Both the position numbers and the translations under genes were made by a program. A stretch of DNA of 64,000 nucleotides from Epiperipatus broadwayi. Its lineage: Eukaryota > Onychophora > Udeonychophora > Euonychophora > Peripatidae. Below are positions 37,836 through 49,849 of this stretch, piece after piece (the first letter of the stretch is position 1; each line of letters opens with the position of its first letter). The stretch spans positions 8,858,093 through 8,922,092 of the forward strand of contig JAQFVV010000031.1 in NCBI GenBank assembly GCA_028023455.1, written 5' to 3'. The notes beneath the pieces were generated by a model. The model did no database searches, had not been told where the DNA came from, and worked only from the letters and a program-made list of their open reading frames with translations.

Positions 37836-40800
37836 GTATACTTTTATTTAAAATTATGTTTATATTATTGATAATATTCCCGTATATGGCAAATTATTAA
37901 ACTGATTCTTCTTACATATGTTTTATAAACAGAATGTTCTCAAATTTGTGTATCAATTTTATTATATTTAGTTATAAAACACTTATGCACATAAGATAAC
38001 TTTTAAAAAACAATATATCAAATAAAACCATATAATGCCAACAAGAATAAGAATAAATTGTTTAAAAATAGTATTAGTATAATAATAACTTCATTAGTAT
38101 ATGTATATGATTAAAATTATACTTTATGAGGATAAAAAGTTTTATCATAATATTCAAATATAGATTGGTGCATGAACAAAGGTCTATAATTCTTAAATGT
38201 ATTTTAAATTTAAAAGAATTCAATCAAAAATACTTAGGTAAATGTATTATATTGGTAATAAAAGACTAATTATATTGAGAGCTTAAAAATCAATAAAGTA
38301 AAATCATTAATTTCAATATTTACAATCTCTCATTATAAAAGTGGTGCTATTTTTTAAAACAGCTTTTAAAGACAGCTTGTCTCATACTATATCCTGGTAA
38401 CAATGATACACATTTTTCTGTTAAAAGCCAAAAGAATGAAGAATTTTAAGAAAAAATGATCCCATTAATCATGTAATTTCATCCTATAAATACACCTATA
38501 TGTTCAGAATTATTTACTCTTTTTTTATTAATTGATAGCAAGTGAACTATATTGGAATTAAATTTAAAGTTAACCATATTTGCATCTTGCAGTATAATAA
38601 TCATGGAGTAGGAAATTAGATAAACATTTGCCTTAGTGGCAAATGTACCTCAAGACTGTTCTCAATGGAGAAATAAATATGTAGCCATGATCATCATCTT
38701 GTAATGCACTTTATATGGAATGAAATTTTTAAACTCGCATTTAAATATGAAAGTTAAAAACTAGTTTGGAAATGTTACTTTTGTTTAACTATATTACTCA
38801 TTCTCCAAATATTTTCTTGATGCTATAATTATACAGCAGCCTAGAATTTTCTGGATAAACACTTATGTATTGGAATATTGTTATTTAACATGAATTTTAA
38901 CTAGTGAATTTTATTTTTATCTGGAAAAACACACATTTATATTGGATAATTACTGTTAAAATGAATTTTTATCTAATGGATTTAACTTAATAAATATTAC
39001 TTGAAAAAAGTTATAATTTATGAATGCCATATTTTAATATTTTAAAAGATTAATAACTACAATTTATGTTTTTTTGGAATAATTTTAACTTACTATTGGT
39101 GATTCAAGGAATTATTTATTTTGTCACTCACCTAGGAAATGAAACAACTTAGTGTGATTTTAAAATATTTTAAACTCATTATTATTAGATTGTAATTTAA
39201 AGTTCAAACTTTATTACTAATTACTTTATGATGTAATGTTCTGACATTTTGCAATAATATTATTTCCACACTTAATTCTAATGCTTCAACAATTCAATTT
39301 ATTTCCCTATTGTTGTTGAAGTGTTAGAATTAAGTATGGAAATAATATTATCGCAAAATATCAGAACATTATATGTATATACCACACACATTTAATAATT
39401 TAATAGTTGCTTTATGATAAGTATTGAAATTTGTTTCTCTCATCCATTTGGATTTTACAATGCACAATGTTGAAAGATTTAATTTCTTTCAGATATTTTG
39501 AAATGCTTGTACCAGAATACATATTTTGAACTTTTTTAAAAGACATTAAAATAATTTTAAACTATAAGGATTTACTATGTTTCTTATATTTGTTTAATTA
39601 TTGTGATATATAGGATTATCTTGTACGGTTAAAGTATTCAAAGGAAGCAAGTTATTGTAATACAATATACAGGTGGTATCTGAAATTTATGATTACAATT
39701 TAATATATGTGTGTGTTATTGATTTTTTGTGCTATGGAGATGGGCTGTAATTTGAAGTTAATTAATAATTATGTATTAAGATATACTTTTTAATATATTA
39801 CATATTCTATTGATCAATTAATTTATACTATGTTTTTATAATTAAAAATATATAAAATATAGTTTAAATATTCAGAAATATTACCCTTTTCATTTATCAA
39901 CAAAATTACTCTTTAAGATTTTATAAACATTATATTATATATTCAGTTACACTTGTAGCATTGATACTTGAATAAATATTGTTCACTTGAAATAAACTTT
40001 TGACAATATTGTATTCTCATCTTTGTTTGTAATTTGAGCATGATAAGTCTCTTATGGAATGCCACCAGTACCTATTGAGATCAGGATAATTAAAGCCATA
40101 CCTTAGGAAGAATATCATAAGTTTGATTAATGTTTTGCTTTTATATGAAATAACTATGTTTATATGTCAGAAATCTAGAAGAAATGGATCTTATTATTTA
40201 ATTAAAGACACAATAAAACATTATTTTGCTTTGCCCATTATTTATAATTAAATATTCTGATTATGTCTTGATAACTCTCTCCAAGAAAGTGCTTTGTTTT
40301 ATATCACATCAAGATATACCACATATTTATGTATTAATAAAATAGAAATCATTTTCTTAATTAAAAAACATCACAAGAATATTTATAATCATTGTGGAAA
40401 ACTTGGGATTAATATTATTTCATTTATTTAATTATTATTTTCTATTTTATTATTTACTGTTAATAAATTAATTATATATTTTGTTAATTATCTGATCCTT
40501 GTTATTAGTTAGTTAGTACTCACCATCTACTAATTTTATAAATAAATATGTACACATAATTTTATAATTGTTATGTGTTATTTAAAAAACTACTGCTTTA
40601 TAAGAACTGTTGTTCTTTAATTTTATACAGTTACATCATTTCTACTTTATTATTTAGTTGTTTGAAATATGAATTAAGTAAACTATATTATAATTTTAAA
40701 GATTGAGTAAATACTTAAAATAAAAAAGATAATTTTAAAGATTTAATTTATAAGAACAGTATTTACAATACTTTAATCTTATAATCTTGATATAACTTAA

Positions 40801-40902
40801 AATCAAATTTACATAAACAAACTTCAACAAAGTGCTAGCTCAAATATATGAATGTTATAAAATTTATTTATTCTTGTAAATTCATAGTTGTAGTTTAAGT
40901 TA
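37836..40902. other. AT-rich stretch, no gene seen apart from a hairpin
   Basis: About 3 kb with no protein or RNA match, apart from the 138-bp hairpin at 39234-39371. Confidence 0.5.
39234..39371. mobile_element. Hairpin MITE-like element
   Basis: Arms of 59 bp (39234-39292 and 39313-39371) pair with only a few mismatches around a 20-bp loop: taatgttctgacattttgc at left against gcaaaatatcagaacatta at right. Size and structure fit a miniature inverted-repeat element. A stable single hairpin of this length could also resemble a microRNA precursor if transcribed; there is no sequence evidence to favour that. Confidence 0.8.
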
Positions 40903-41312
40903 CAGTGGAACCCTGATATATTATTGTGATTAGTCATAAATGTGCATTCCTATAGTGATTCCTTAAAATAAAGCAACCATCCAAGTGTTTAAAAGGTTAC
41001 ACTAAATTTATTTGTTTGATAATTGATATTGATTTAGCATGCATTATATCAGATTCAATGTATATTAAAATTAATGTTATATATGTAAATGTTGTGTTAT
41101 TTATCTTTTTTTTTAAACTCTACCATATTCAATGGCATTTTACAATTTTTGGTAAACAGCTACTAAATCATTCATATTACTCTGATAGTATATGCCATTC
41201 AGTTGAAATGTTAATGATAAGTAATGATGATGTTGAAGTATATTCTCATTTAACAATGAATATTGAATATTCTGAATGGATTGGATGTGATTTAATTATA
41301 AGTAAAATTTAG
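40903..41312 (+). mobile_element. Possible Tigger/pogo-type element fragment
   Basis: At 40901 the sequence TA is followed by cagtggaaccctgatata, which resembles the CAGTGGAACC terminus with TA target of Tigger/pogo elements. An open frame follows (41016-41312, 98 codons) whose end, 'NIEYSEWIGCD', weakly recalls the C-terminal acidic region of such transposases. No matching right terminus was found, so this would be an internally deleted or truncated piece. Chance similarity is quite possible. Confidence 0.3.
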
Positions 41313-41747
41313 AGCTTGAATTAAAAATGTGACTTACTTAGGTCATTTCAGTACTGCACTGAAGTTAGACCTCATGGTATAAAAATGATAATTAGTACAT
41401 TATAAGGGTCAATTACAGAATTTGTATCACTTTGTAAAACATTTATTCATTTCTAATTGTATTAAATTATAAAAAATAACTTTTGAATTACTGAATATTC
41501 ATTATGGGTGACATAAAAGGATAGATCCAGTTTTAATTCAAAGATCATTAGCCACTGAGTCTTTAATAACCATTACTATAAATAATACAATTTAGTATTT
41601 TTAAAATATCAACTTAAACAAAGACATCATGTTAATATATGCAAGTGTAAGTTTATGCTATATATATATAATATCATAATTAAAACAAAATATATATTTT
41701 CAACTAATAATAGACTTTGTCATTGTTAATATAGTTTTATGATTCCC

Positions 41748-41748
41748 T

Positions 41749-41830
<82 letters not shown>
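41748..41830. repeat. TA dinucleotide microsatellite
   Basis: About 83 bp of nearly uninterrupted (TA)n with one extra-A interruption near 41798. Confidence 0.95.
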
Positions 41831-41833
<3 letters not shown>

Positions 41834-42465
41834 AACCATATATTTTAGTATAAAATATAATAATTGATGTAACTAGTATAAAAATTTCTCTTTCTTCTTT
41901 TGGTGATTTGATTGGCTTGAGCTGCACTTTGAACAGATTACTCTCTTATATTATTTTAATAAATTTAAATTTTGCTTCTTCCCATATACTAACTCATATC
42001 AAAACGTTTAACTTTTTAAAAATTTGACAACACATTAAAATTTGGTAAAATATTATTAAAAATAATATTTTGTTTTATTTGTTTAAAATGATCTTAAAAA
42101 TTATTTCTATTAAATTTACAGAACCATTTATTCAGTTAAAATTAATTATTAAAAATAAATACAGTAATTACATATGCGTCTCAGTGTAAAAAGAAAAGAG
42201 CGCGAATTTAAGGGAGATCATCTGATAGTTGCTTTTGGAGGGAGAAAGAAAAGAAAATGGTAAAGGCAAATGGTGTAAATTTGATAAGCTTATTTTAAAA
42301 TAGTTAATAAGTAAACGGATTACCACAAAAGTTTGCTATAAACGTAAATATAACATAGTGGTAATTAATTATAAGATGAATTGCTAAATTTAAAAGTCTG
42401 TTCAAGTCGGCTGGCCAAGTGGATCGAATCACCGGTAATAAATTTTCCAATATTACATTTTTAAA

Positions 42466-42515
42466 ATGTCGGAGCTTCCCAGTTTAAGTTTGAAAGAATT
42501 AAATACAAGATTTTG
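42466..42515 (+). CDS. Candidate first coding exon, unknown protein
   Basis: An ATG at 42466 (A at -3) opens MSELPSLSLKELNTRF and is cut after 50 bases by a good splice-donor match, ttttg|gtatgt (donor GT at 42516). An in-frame TAA lies eight codons upstream, so this would be a true N-terminus. The preceding 300 bases include a CG-containing patch (gagcgcgaattt near 42198) unusual for this window and suitable for a 5' UTR or promoter. I do not recognise the protein. No second exon was found. It points toward the M13 gene on the other strand, so the two would overlap or nest. It may be chance. Confidence 0.3.
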
Positions 42516-45307
42516 GTATGTTTTGAAATATTTATTATTCTACAATTTGAAAAAATTAAATAAGTATTTTAATTACAGAATTTTTATGAATATAAAAATT
42601 TGCTTTTAAAAAAAAAGAAGTTTAAATTCAAGTAAAATGTTAAGTTATCAATATAGTTTAATATTTCCGTTCTTATATTCTAATAAAATATAGTATTGAT
42701 TAATATTTAACTTTACAATGACAGTAATCTATTTGCTAGTTAATTTGATTAACATTTGGATAATGAATAGTCTTCAAAGAATTAAGCAAAGCTATTTTCT
42801 AATTTTATCGTCAATTGGAATGATTGAATTAATTGCTATAATTAGTATTCCTAGATTTAAGCGTGGATGAATAAATATTCGCATGGATGTGATAAACTTG
42901 GAACATTTTTAATAGAGAAATGTAGAGATTAATAACTTTTGAAAAACATTTTCATTTAAATTCTGCGTGTCATGTTTTTGAAATTGTTTCATGTTTATGT
43001 AGCCACGTAAGATCGGTAATCTAATAGTGATTATAATAACAAATACAAACGGATAAAATTGCATGTATGGAATTCAACTAAAGATATAGCTATTGCTTCG
43101 TATATTTATTGTTCGACGCATCGTACATGGATTCTACGGATCCTATTTGGAATTATAAAATGCTATACAATCCAATTTGTGATACACGCACCTGCTATAA
43201 TTCATGTAGTGAACTATAAAATGCTATACAGTTAGTTTTATCACACACACACCTGTTAAATTTTATGTATTTGATGAATAATGTATTATTTAATTTTATC
43301 GTTATATGAACTTGCATGTGAAGTTCAAAAGTTATATTTATTAAGTTTAAATTAATAGGGGTTGAATAAAATATTTATTCAAGAGAATAGCGCTCGCGAA
43401 AAAGCTTGAAAAGTATTAAATGAATTCATGAGATGTATCAATCTTTGTGAGATGTTTTGTGAGTCTTTCCAGATTTATATTCCTATGCCAATATTACTTA
43501 TATTATATTACACATGTTTATTTTAAGCAAGATAAGTAGTACATTAGTTGTCCTGATTAGCGTAACATTTTATTATGCAAGAACCCACATTTGCTAAAGT
43601 GTTAGTGTATTCTGAATAGTCAGAAGAACTGAGGAGGATGATTTTGCACTTTAATGTGAAGTAAATAGTAATGTTGTTTTAGAATGTTAAAAGGCATTAA
43701 TCTGTGCTGGTGGTTAATCCGCAGATTATTTTAATTGCCATTTTTGTATTTTACACACATTCCTGCGCTGGTGGTTAATCCGCGGAATTGTGTGATTATA
43801 CGTATTACTTTATGATGGTGTTTAAATACACAAAACGTTTAGTATTATTTAATTCCTACGTGTAGATGAATGCATCCACAGGAATATGTTTTGCTTCACA
43901 GATATAAGTTGGGCAAAGTATTTTAGTTAATCTGCTAAATCATCTTCTTCATTTGTAAGCATAATTTATCGGTTAGATTATTAAATGGTAGCAGGACATT
44001 CTATTCAAGTACTTCATAATAATTAACTGTTGGTTGATTATTATTTACCGGAACGTAAGTTTAAATTGTCACTTTAATTGATGATTACATTATAGCTAAA
44101 TCATACAGACATCATATTATTTATTATATTATTATGGGTGTACAGTAGGGATTTATTGAATCTGGAAATGACGTTCAATATTTCATGAATTGATGCTGAA
44201 TTTATTATAAATTCCTCAATATTCAGTATATAAAATTGAAATATAAGGTGGGATTAGGTTTTTAAATACTGTACCTATGAGATGTATTGAAGAAAGTCGA
44301 TTGAATTATAATTTATTTATTTGATTTGTTTATTTATGTTTTATTTAGAATATTGAAATTAATTACTTATTGTTCATAAATTTGTAAATAAAAGTTGATT
44401 TATAATTAAACTTACTGTGCCGTTGCTATGTGTCATTCATAACATCAGAAATCATAAATTTTGGATAGAGCATACATTGAAGAGCATACCTTGAATTACA
44501 GATTATCGTCAACATGATATAAGAGTTTATAAATATTTTTTGAGAAAACATTTAGATGCTTTTCGTCTTTGGTAGTTTATGATGAGTAAGGTACAATAAA
44601 ATCCCATTTACCTTTTCCATCATTGTGGCTTTGCGTAGTTGATTCTAGTATAAAATTATAAATTAATTATTAAACTTGTAAACAGATTTACCAAATAATG
44701 ATATGATTCAATATATTTACTTAACGTTTTTAAATTGTCATTTGTCAGTATAATAAGAGTCTCAATAATATAGTAAACTATAAAAAAAAAGAACCCAAGT
44801 ATTTATATTTATTTATTGCAAAGCTTTACTTGGACTAGCATTCGTATTAAAAATCATATAGATGGTTTAAAATTTCATAATCTTATGTAGTTCCACAAAT
44901 TACGCCATCTTGTACATGGTCGGCCATAGGGTCGCATACCATAAAAATCGCAAATTAAGGTTTGAAAATAATAACATTGCACTTATAATTTGTTTAATGT
45001 GTTTTATAATAATACTATGATAGGTCTTCGCGGTATACCCTGGCTGCGATCAAATTAAATTGTAAAAAGTTTATGTTAGATCATTGGTTTGGTCTGTAGT
45101 TGTGGTCTATGGTGCATAAAATAGATAGCATGATATGCTTTTGGTTACAGCTCTTAATAGCTGACAATGTGCAGCGGGAGTTGATTAGTGATCGAAGTTA
45201 CAATTCCTAGTGCACTTATATTATGTAATTGGGACCACGCAATTTACGGTTACAATATATATATATGTGTGTGTGTGTGTGTGTAAACAGAGGGAGTAAA
45301 TTACTCT
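42516..45307. other. Less repetitive stretch with CG-containing patches
   Basis: No gene was recognised. Compared with the rest of the window it has more CG dinucleotides (for example near 43115-43140, 43392, 43762-43785 and 45025-45050) and fewer recognisable elements. It holds two short direct duplications, each with a 61-bp period: 43151-43270 (aattataaaatgctatac) and 43705-43786 (gctggtggttaatccgc). A TATA/TG tract is at 45257-45283. Confidence 0.5.
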
Positions 45308-45309
45308 CT

Positions 45310-45697
45310 CCCATTCTTAGTAGTTCTGATATTTATAAACATACCTTTATCAACATTGTTGATAATGCAAACTGAAATTAATTTATCAATTAGATGGAAT
45401 ATGGCTCTTAAATGTTATTAAATCCATAATTAATTATACAAGACTGGAGACAGCATGTAACTTTTAACACCTTGATTGTAATAATTGAATAAATTTTAGT
45501 ATGCAAAGTTTAAATTAAATGTAACTTAATGTATATGTAAACAAATGAAGTAAATCAACCTAGTATAATTGATTATGAGTTTGATAAATCTCTTAAATAT
45601 CATATTCCATTTGGTTGATAAATTAATTTCACTCTGAATTACCAACTATGTTGACATGGATATACTTATAAACATCAGAGATACCAAGAATAGGTGG
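45310..45697. repeat. Inverted repeat with about 165-bp spacer
   Basis: 45310-45418 is matched by the reverse complement of about 45585-45697: 'gaaattaatttatcaatt' (45376) against 'tgataaattaatttcac' (45616), and gatatttataaacat against the complement near 45672. Moderate divergence suggests an old element. Confidence 0.7.
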
Positions 45698-45699
45698 AT

Positions 45700-47880
45700 T
45701 CATTCTATTTTTGATCCTTTGTTCAACATTTAGAATGCTTTTAAATAATAACCTGGGTGAGAGCCATTTACTTTCTTTATTTACGTATGCAATATTAAGC
45801 TATGCTTAATTTAGAATATATACATAGACTTATACATCTTCATGTACTTATCTAGAAATATTTCAGTCAAAATACAATAACATAACTAATTAAAAACTGG
45901 CTATAGACACAGAAATCAACTATTATTAATAATACTTATTTTTCTTTATGCACCCTAAAGATCAATTGCTTTCAGTTGATATTCAAGATTCTTTATGAAT
46001 TATAAGTCAGACATGACTGCTTTATATTTTTGAAAACTAAAAGAACATTAGCAAACTTTTATGGACTCTATAGATGTTAATATTAAAATTATAGTGCAAA
46101 AATTCATGTATTTATTTAGAATTATTTCAGTTAAACTGTAATGGGTATCACCTAATTGAAATTTGACTGTATAGGTTCAAATCAATTATCCCTGAGGTTT
46201 TTTTTCTTCATAACTACTCCTAGCTAAAAATGGGCTACTTTTAATCTGGTATTCTAGATTATATGAGTTATAAGTCAGATATTAATACTTTTTGTAAGGT
46301 GGAAGAATTTTAACTTTCTAAATGTTTTTCACAAGGAAACAAGACTTCCCGAATTATAAACTGGTTATGCAAGCTAATGTCACACATGTTTTCTGATCGC
46401 ATCTTAGATAAATTATTTCTGAATAAATATATAGAACTGCTAATTATAATTTATATATTTACATCTGTAATATATTTGATAATCTATTAATTATTAAATT
46501 ACTTTTAATTCAAAAATAATGTCTACTTGTGAAAAATTAGTTCTTTTATATAATCTAAAATGTTAGCCTAAAAGTGGAATACCTTTAGCTTAAGATAGGT
46601 CAGACAAAAAAATAGATAGGGTGATTTATGCATGCAATTCTAGCTTATAATTGTTTGTTATGCTGTTATATTTTAGCTGAAATAATTTTAGATAAGTATA
46701 TGGAAATGCCCTTTATATCTTTAATATTTATATCTGTTGTACCATAAAAATCTACTAATTATTAATTTGCTCTTCTGAAAGTATTAGTTTACTTATAAAA
46801 AATAATCAGGAAAATGAAATTCTTTCAGTTTTTAGACATTTATAATTTATATGACTGACATATAACTCTTGTATAGTCTAGAGTATCAGGTTAAAAGTAG
46901 TCCATTTTTAATTCAAGGTCAATCAGAAACTTTATAGTAGTAAAATGCTGATGTAGCCTCCCTAGAAATTTTTAATTTCTTGTTTTCTAAATATATATAT
47001 AGCTGAAATACTTTTAAATGTCTATTATAATTTCAATATTTACATCTGTAAAGCATTTGAAAATCCACTAAATATGTGTATGTAATTATTTTTAAATGGC
47101 AAGTAAATATTTTTTTACACTTATCAAATATGTTACACTGACAATATAATTCTAATCACGAAAACATAAGTTTGAATAATGTTACTAAGATAATTCATAA
47201 GTTATATTAAAAAAAAAACAATATAAATGGACTTGTAAATAATACCCACTCTTTGTTACATCATTTTTTAGCTGACCAAATAGATTTGTGTTGATATGAA
47301 TTATTTGGGTCAGAAATAGGTTTATATATATAAATTCTTAAACAAGATTAATAATTTTTAGTTTATTTTTTATATATGATTTTTTTTCTACAGAATAGAC
47401 TTTTTCATACCTACACTTACATATGTAATATATAGAGAGTTTGAACTCAGACTTTCACACAACCTTCAACCATCCATGCTATCTCATAATGCTGAAAGCC
47501 AGCCAGTCAGGGAACATTTTGTTAAATGGATATTTATTGTTTTCCCTCTAGGAAGTAAATTTTTAAGTTCACCTGGATTGGTTTCGTAGGTATCAAAGCT
47601 CTGATAGTATTACAAAAATGTGAGTGTAGTATGCCTTAGCCTTCTCTATTAAGAATCCATATTGAGTTTCCGGTTTAGCTTTAATTTTAAAATAAACTTT
47701 GTTCTCAAAACAAATCTTTTGAAAGAATAAATACTGTATATATTTTGTTGTAGGATAAAATTTAAGATTTGTGTGTTTGTGTGTGTGCATTCAAGGCAAT
47801 TAACAATTTTAATTACTTTTCAAAGATCTTTGTATGAATTAAATATTTTTTAAAGGTGTTTTAGTAATTTGATAATACTA
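45700..47880. other. AT-rich stretch with diverged repeats
   Basis: Several phrases recur in degraded form (for example 'atttcagtcaaaatac' and 'atttcagttaaactg', and 'gaattataagtcagacatga' and 'gagttataagtcagatatt'), suggesting two to three old copies of a unit near 400 bp. A TG tract lies at 47768-47788 and a short tatata tract at 47327. No coding exon was recognised, although this is where the intron after the M13 exon begins. Confidence 0.4.
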
Positions 47881-47886
47881 CTACAT

Positions 47887-47892
47887 TCTTAC
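47887..47892 (-). other. Splice donor of the M13 exon
   Basis: On the minus strand the exon ends AAAG followed by GTAAGA, a strong GT-AG donor match. The frame meets a TAG two codons later, so splicing here is needed to continue the protein. Confidence 0.88.
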
Positions 47893-48576
47893 CTTTATAT
47901 GAATTTGTGTATTATTTTCATCCACTACTGGAAGTATAGAAACAAATGCTTTTTCCCAGTAATCAATTTTTACTTTTTTAAATAATTCGTTTTTATTAAA
48001 ACTTTCTGAACTCCAATTTCCAAAGACCCACCAACCTCCTAGCTCGTTGAGAACATTATAAAGAGGTTCATTTCCTGCCTGTTGCTTCCAGTAATCATTC
48101 ATACAAGTGTCAAAAAATACGCGCATTTTTTTTTCGGCCGAAGTATTTAATGCTCGTTCACCTGTTGGGGTTTCTTCCAATAAGCTTCTTAATTTATCAT
48201 AATTCGATTTTGTTAAGTGTTTTTGAATATGATATATATTGTCAGCTAACGGGTCCACCGGGAATTGATCAGGATATTGTCCGCACGCATATTCATAAAA
48301 ATCCGTACAAGGGTTTGCAGTTAAATTCATATTGTTAACAATATAAGATGCTTGCCATAAACATTCCGAATTATAACATATATTATCATCAATTACATTT
48401 GTAATTACATCCTTTTTAGCTTTACGACTTCCTAATACTATTGATAAACTTATTATAGTTAAAACAATTACAAATAAACCAGCCAAAATATAAACTTCCC
48501 TTTTAGTAAGTGTTATTTTCCCAAATGTTACTGATTCTTTACTAAGCCATGACCTTCGATCAAGTGATCCACTCAT
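47893..48576 (-). CDS. M13-family metallopeptidase (neprilysin/ECE-like), first coding exon
   Basis: This is the N-terminal 228 residues of a type II membrane zinc peptidase of the neprilysin/endothelin-converting-enzyme family, which cleaves extracellular peptides. The start at ATG 48576 (A at -3) is chosen; the frame is open a little further up only through a TTG. Residues 1-28 are cytoplasmic and residues 29-49 a hydrophobic signal anchor. The ectodomain then opens with the family's cysteine pattern: C67, C72, and NPCTDFYEYACG with C90 and C98, followed by C158. N-glycosylation sequons lie at N84, N144, N187 and N221. GWWVFGNWSS and KVKIDYW match the family's early ectodomain. The exon ends in phase 0 at ATAAAG|GTAAGA. 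The zinc-binding HExxH and ExxxD parts lie in later exons, not seen here. Orthology within M13 is not resolved. Confidence 0.9.
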
Positions 48577-49849
48577 TGTTATTATCAAACAACAATAAAG
48601 TCACATACTAACAATTTATATGTATATAAAGTTTAAACAACACATCAACTAACTTATCTTTTAAATTATGGGATTTTTAAACGCATTTTAAAAGAGTTAT
48701 TATGATTCTTCTTGTCGAAATGACATATGAGAATTAACACAAATAAGATATTGCGGAGATTAATTGTTTTGGTACCATTTACGTCATGGTGTATAATATT
48801 ACTCTTATCTTAAAATAATAGAAGACAGTTTAAACGCATAAATTATTGCTGTATTACTTTTAAAAGAAAATCAATTAATTGACCTTCAAGTTCAGACAAA
48901 TGCTGGCACGCGTGCACACACATGCTTATCTAAAAACGCGTTTAAAATATTTCGTAGTTGTATAGAACTCTCATTACTATCCATCAGTACTTGATAATAA
49001 TTTTTATATTTAAAATACTAATAATACATTATTTTTAACGATATTTTAAAAACAGTATATAAATATAGACCTATTCATGTATGTAAGAAAATATTTTAAG
49101 ATAGTCAAAAGTTAAGTAGACATCACTTTTTAAATGCGCATTCAAGAAAAAAACAAATGAAATAATGTAAATATTATTATATCATACGATTGGTATAATC
49201 TATTTAAAACAGTATGTATGTATATTATTATATTTGTATTATTGTTTAGAGGTGTTGATCGTCTTCTAATTGCAGTTATTTTTGGCTTTGAGCAATTTGG
49301 TCAGATTAATTTGGGCAAAATTTAAAAGAAAAGAAGTGTCTGTGTATGATTCGTATTTATTAGTTGGTAATTTATCGATCGTGGATGGATGGTGATGAAA
49401 AAAACCGTTTCCCAATTTCTGTTTTAATTAAAAATACTTAATATATTTATTAGTACTCATTCGTAAAAGAGTACGACTGTTTTAACTCCAGAGGGAAAAG
49501 CAAAAATAAAAAGGAAATAATAATTCAAGTTAAATTTTATAAAAATTATACAAATGTATCCATTAACTGCAGCTGCTGTCATTTTATAGCAATCACCTGT
49601 TCCTTAGTGTGTTTAACGTCTTATTAAGGAAAACATCAGCAGTAAAGCCTAATTGTACATTTCATCTTATTTTATTGTCAACCATATTTTATGTAACAAA
49701 ATCAAATACTTTATTGGTTGAGAATTTTTAAGAAGTATGAGCAACCAAAAGTGATAGAGCGACCCAAAGACAGAACTGGGATGCTATAAACAGACGTTCA
49801 ACTTCAGATATTTCCACTACACTAAACAAGCAGAAGTATTAGTCATTCA
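48577..49849. other. 5' flank of the M13 exon
   Basis: About 1.3 kb upstream of the M13 start, presumably 5' UTR and promoter. A few CG-containing patches (near 48909-48941) are visible. I could not place a TATA box or transcription start with confidence in such AT-rich DNA. Confidence 0.4.

Noticed and set aside
41016-41312. Independent host gene of 98 residues
   Set aside because: No recognised domain, no splice context, and it sits beside a Tigger-like terminus; at most a transposon remnant.
47593-47790. Second M13 exon on the minus strand
   Set aside because: The frame starts in a TG microsatellite and shows none of the expected M13 ectodomain motifs.
48577-48588. Longer M13 start four codons upstream
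   Set aside because: The upstream codon is TTG, not ATG. The ATG at 48576 has A at -3 and is the better start.
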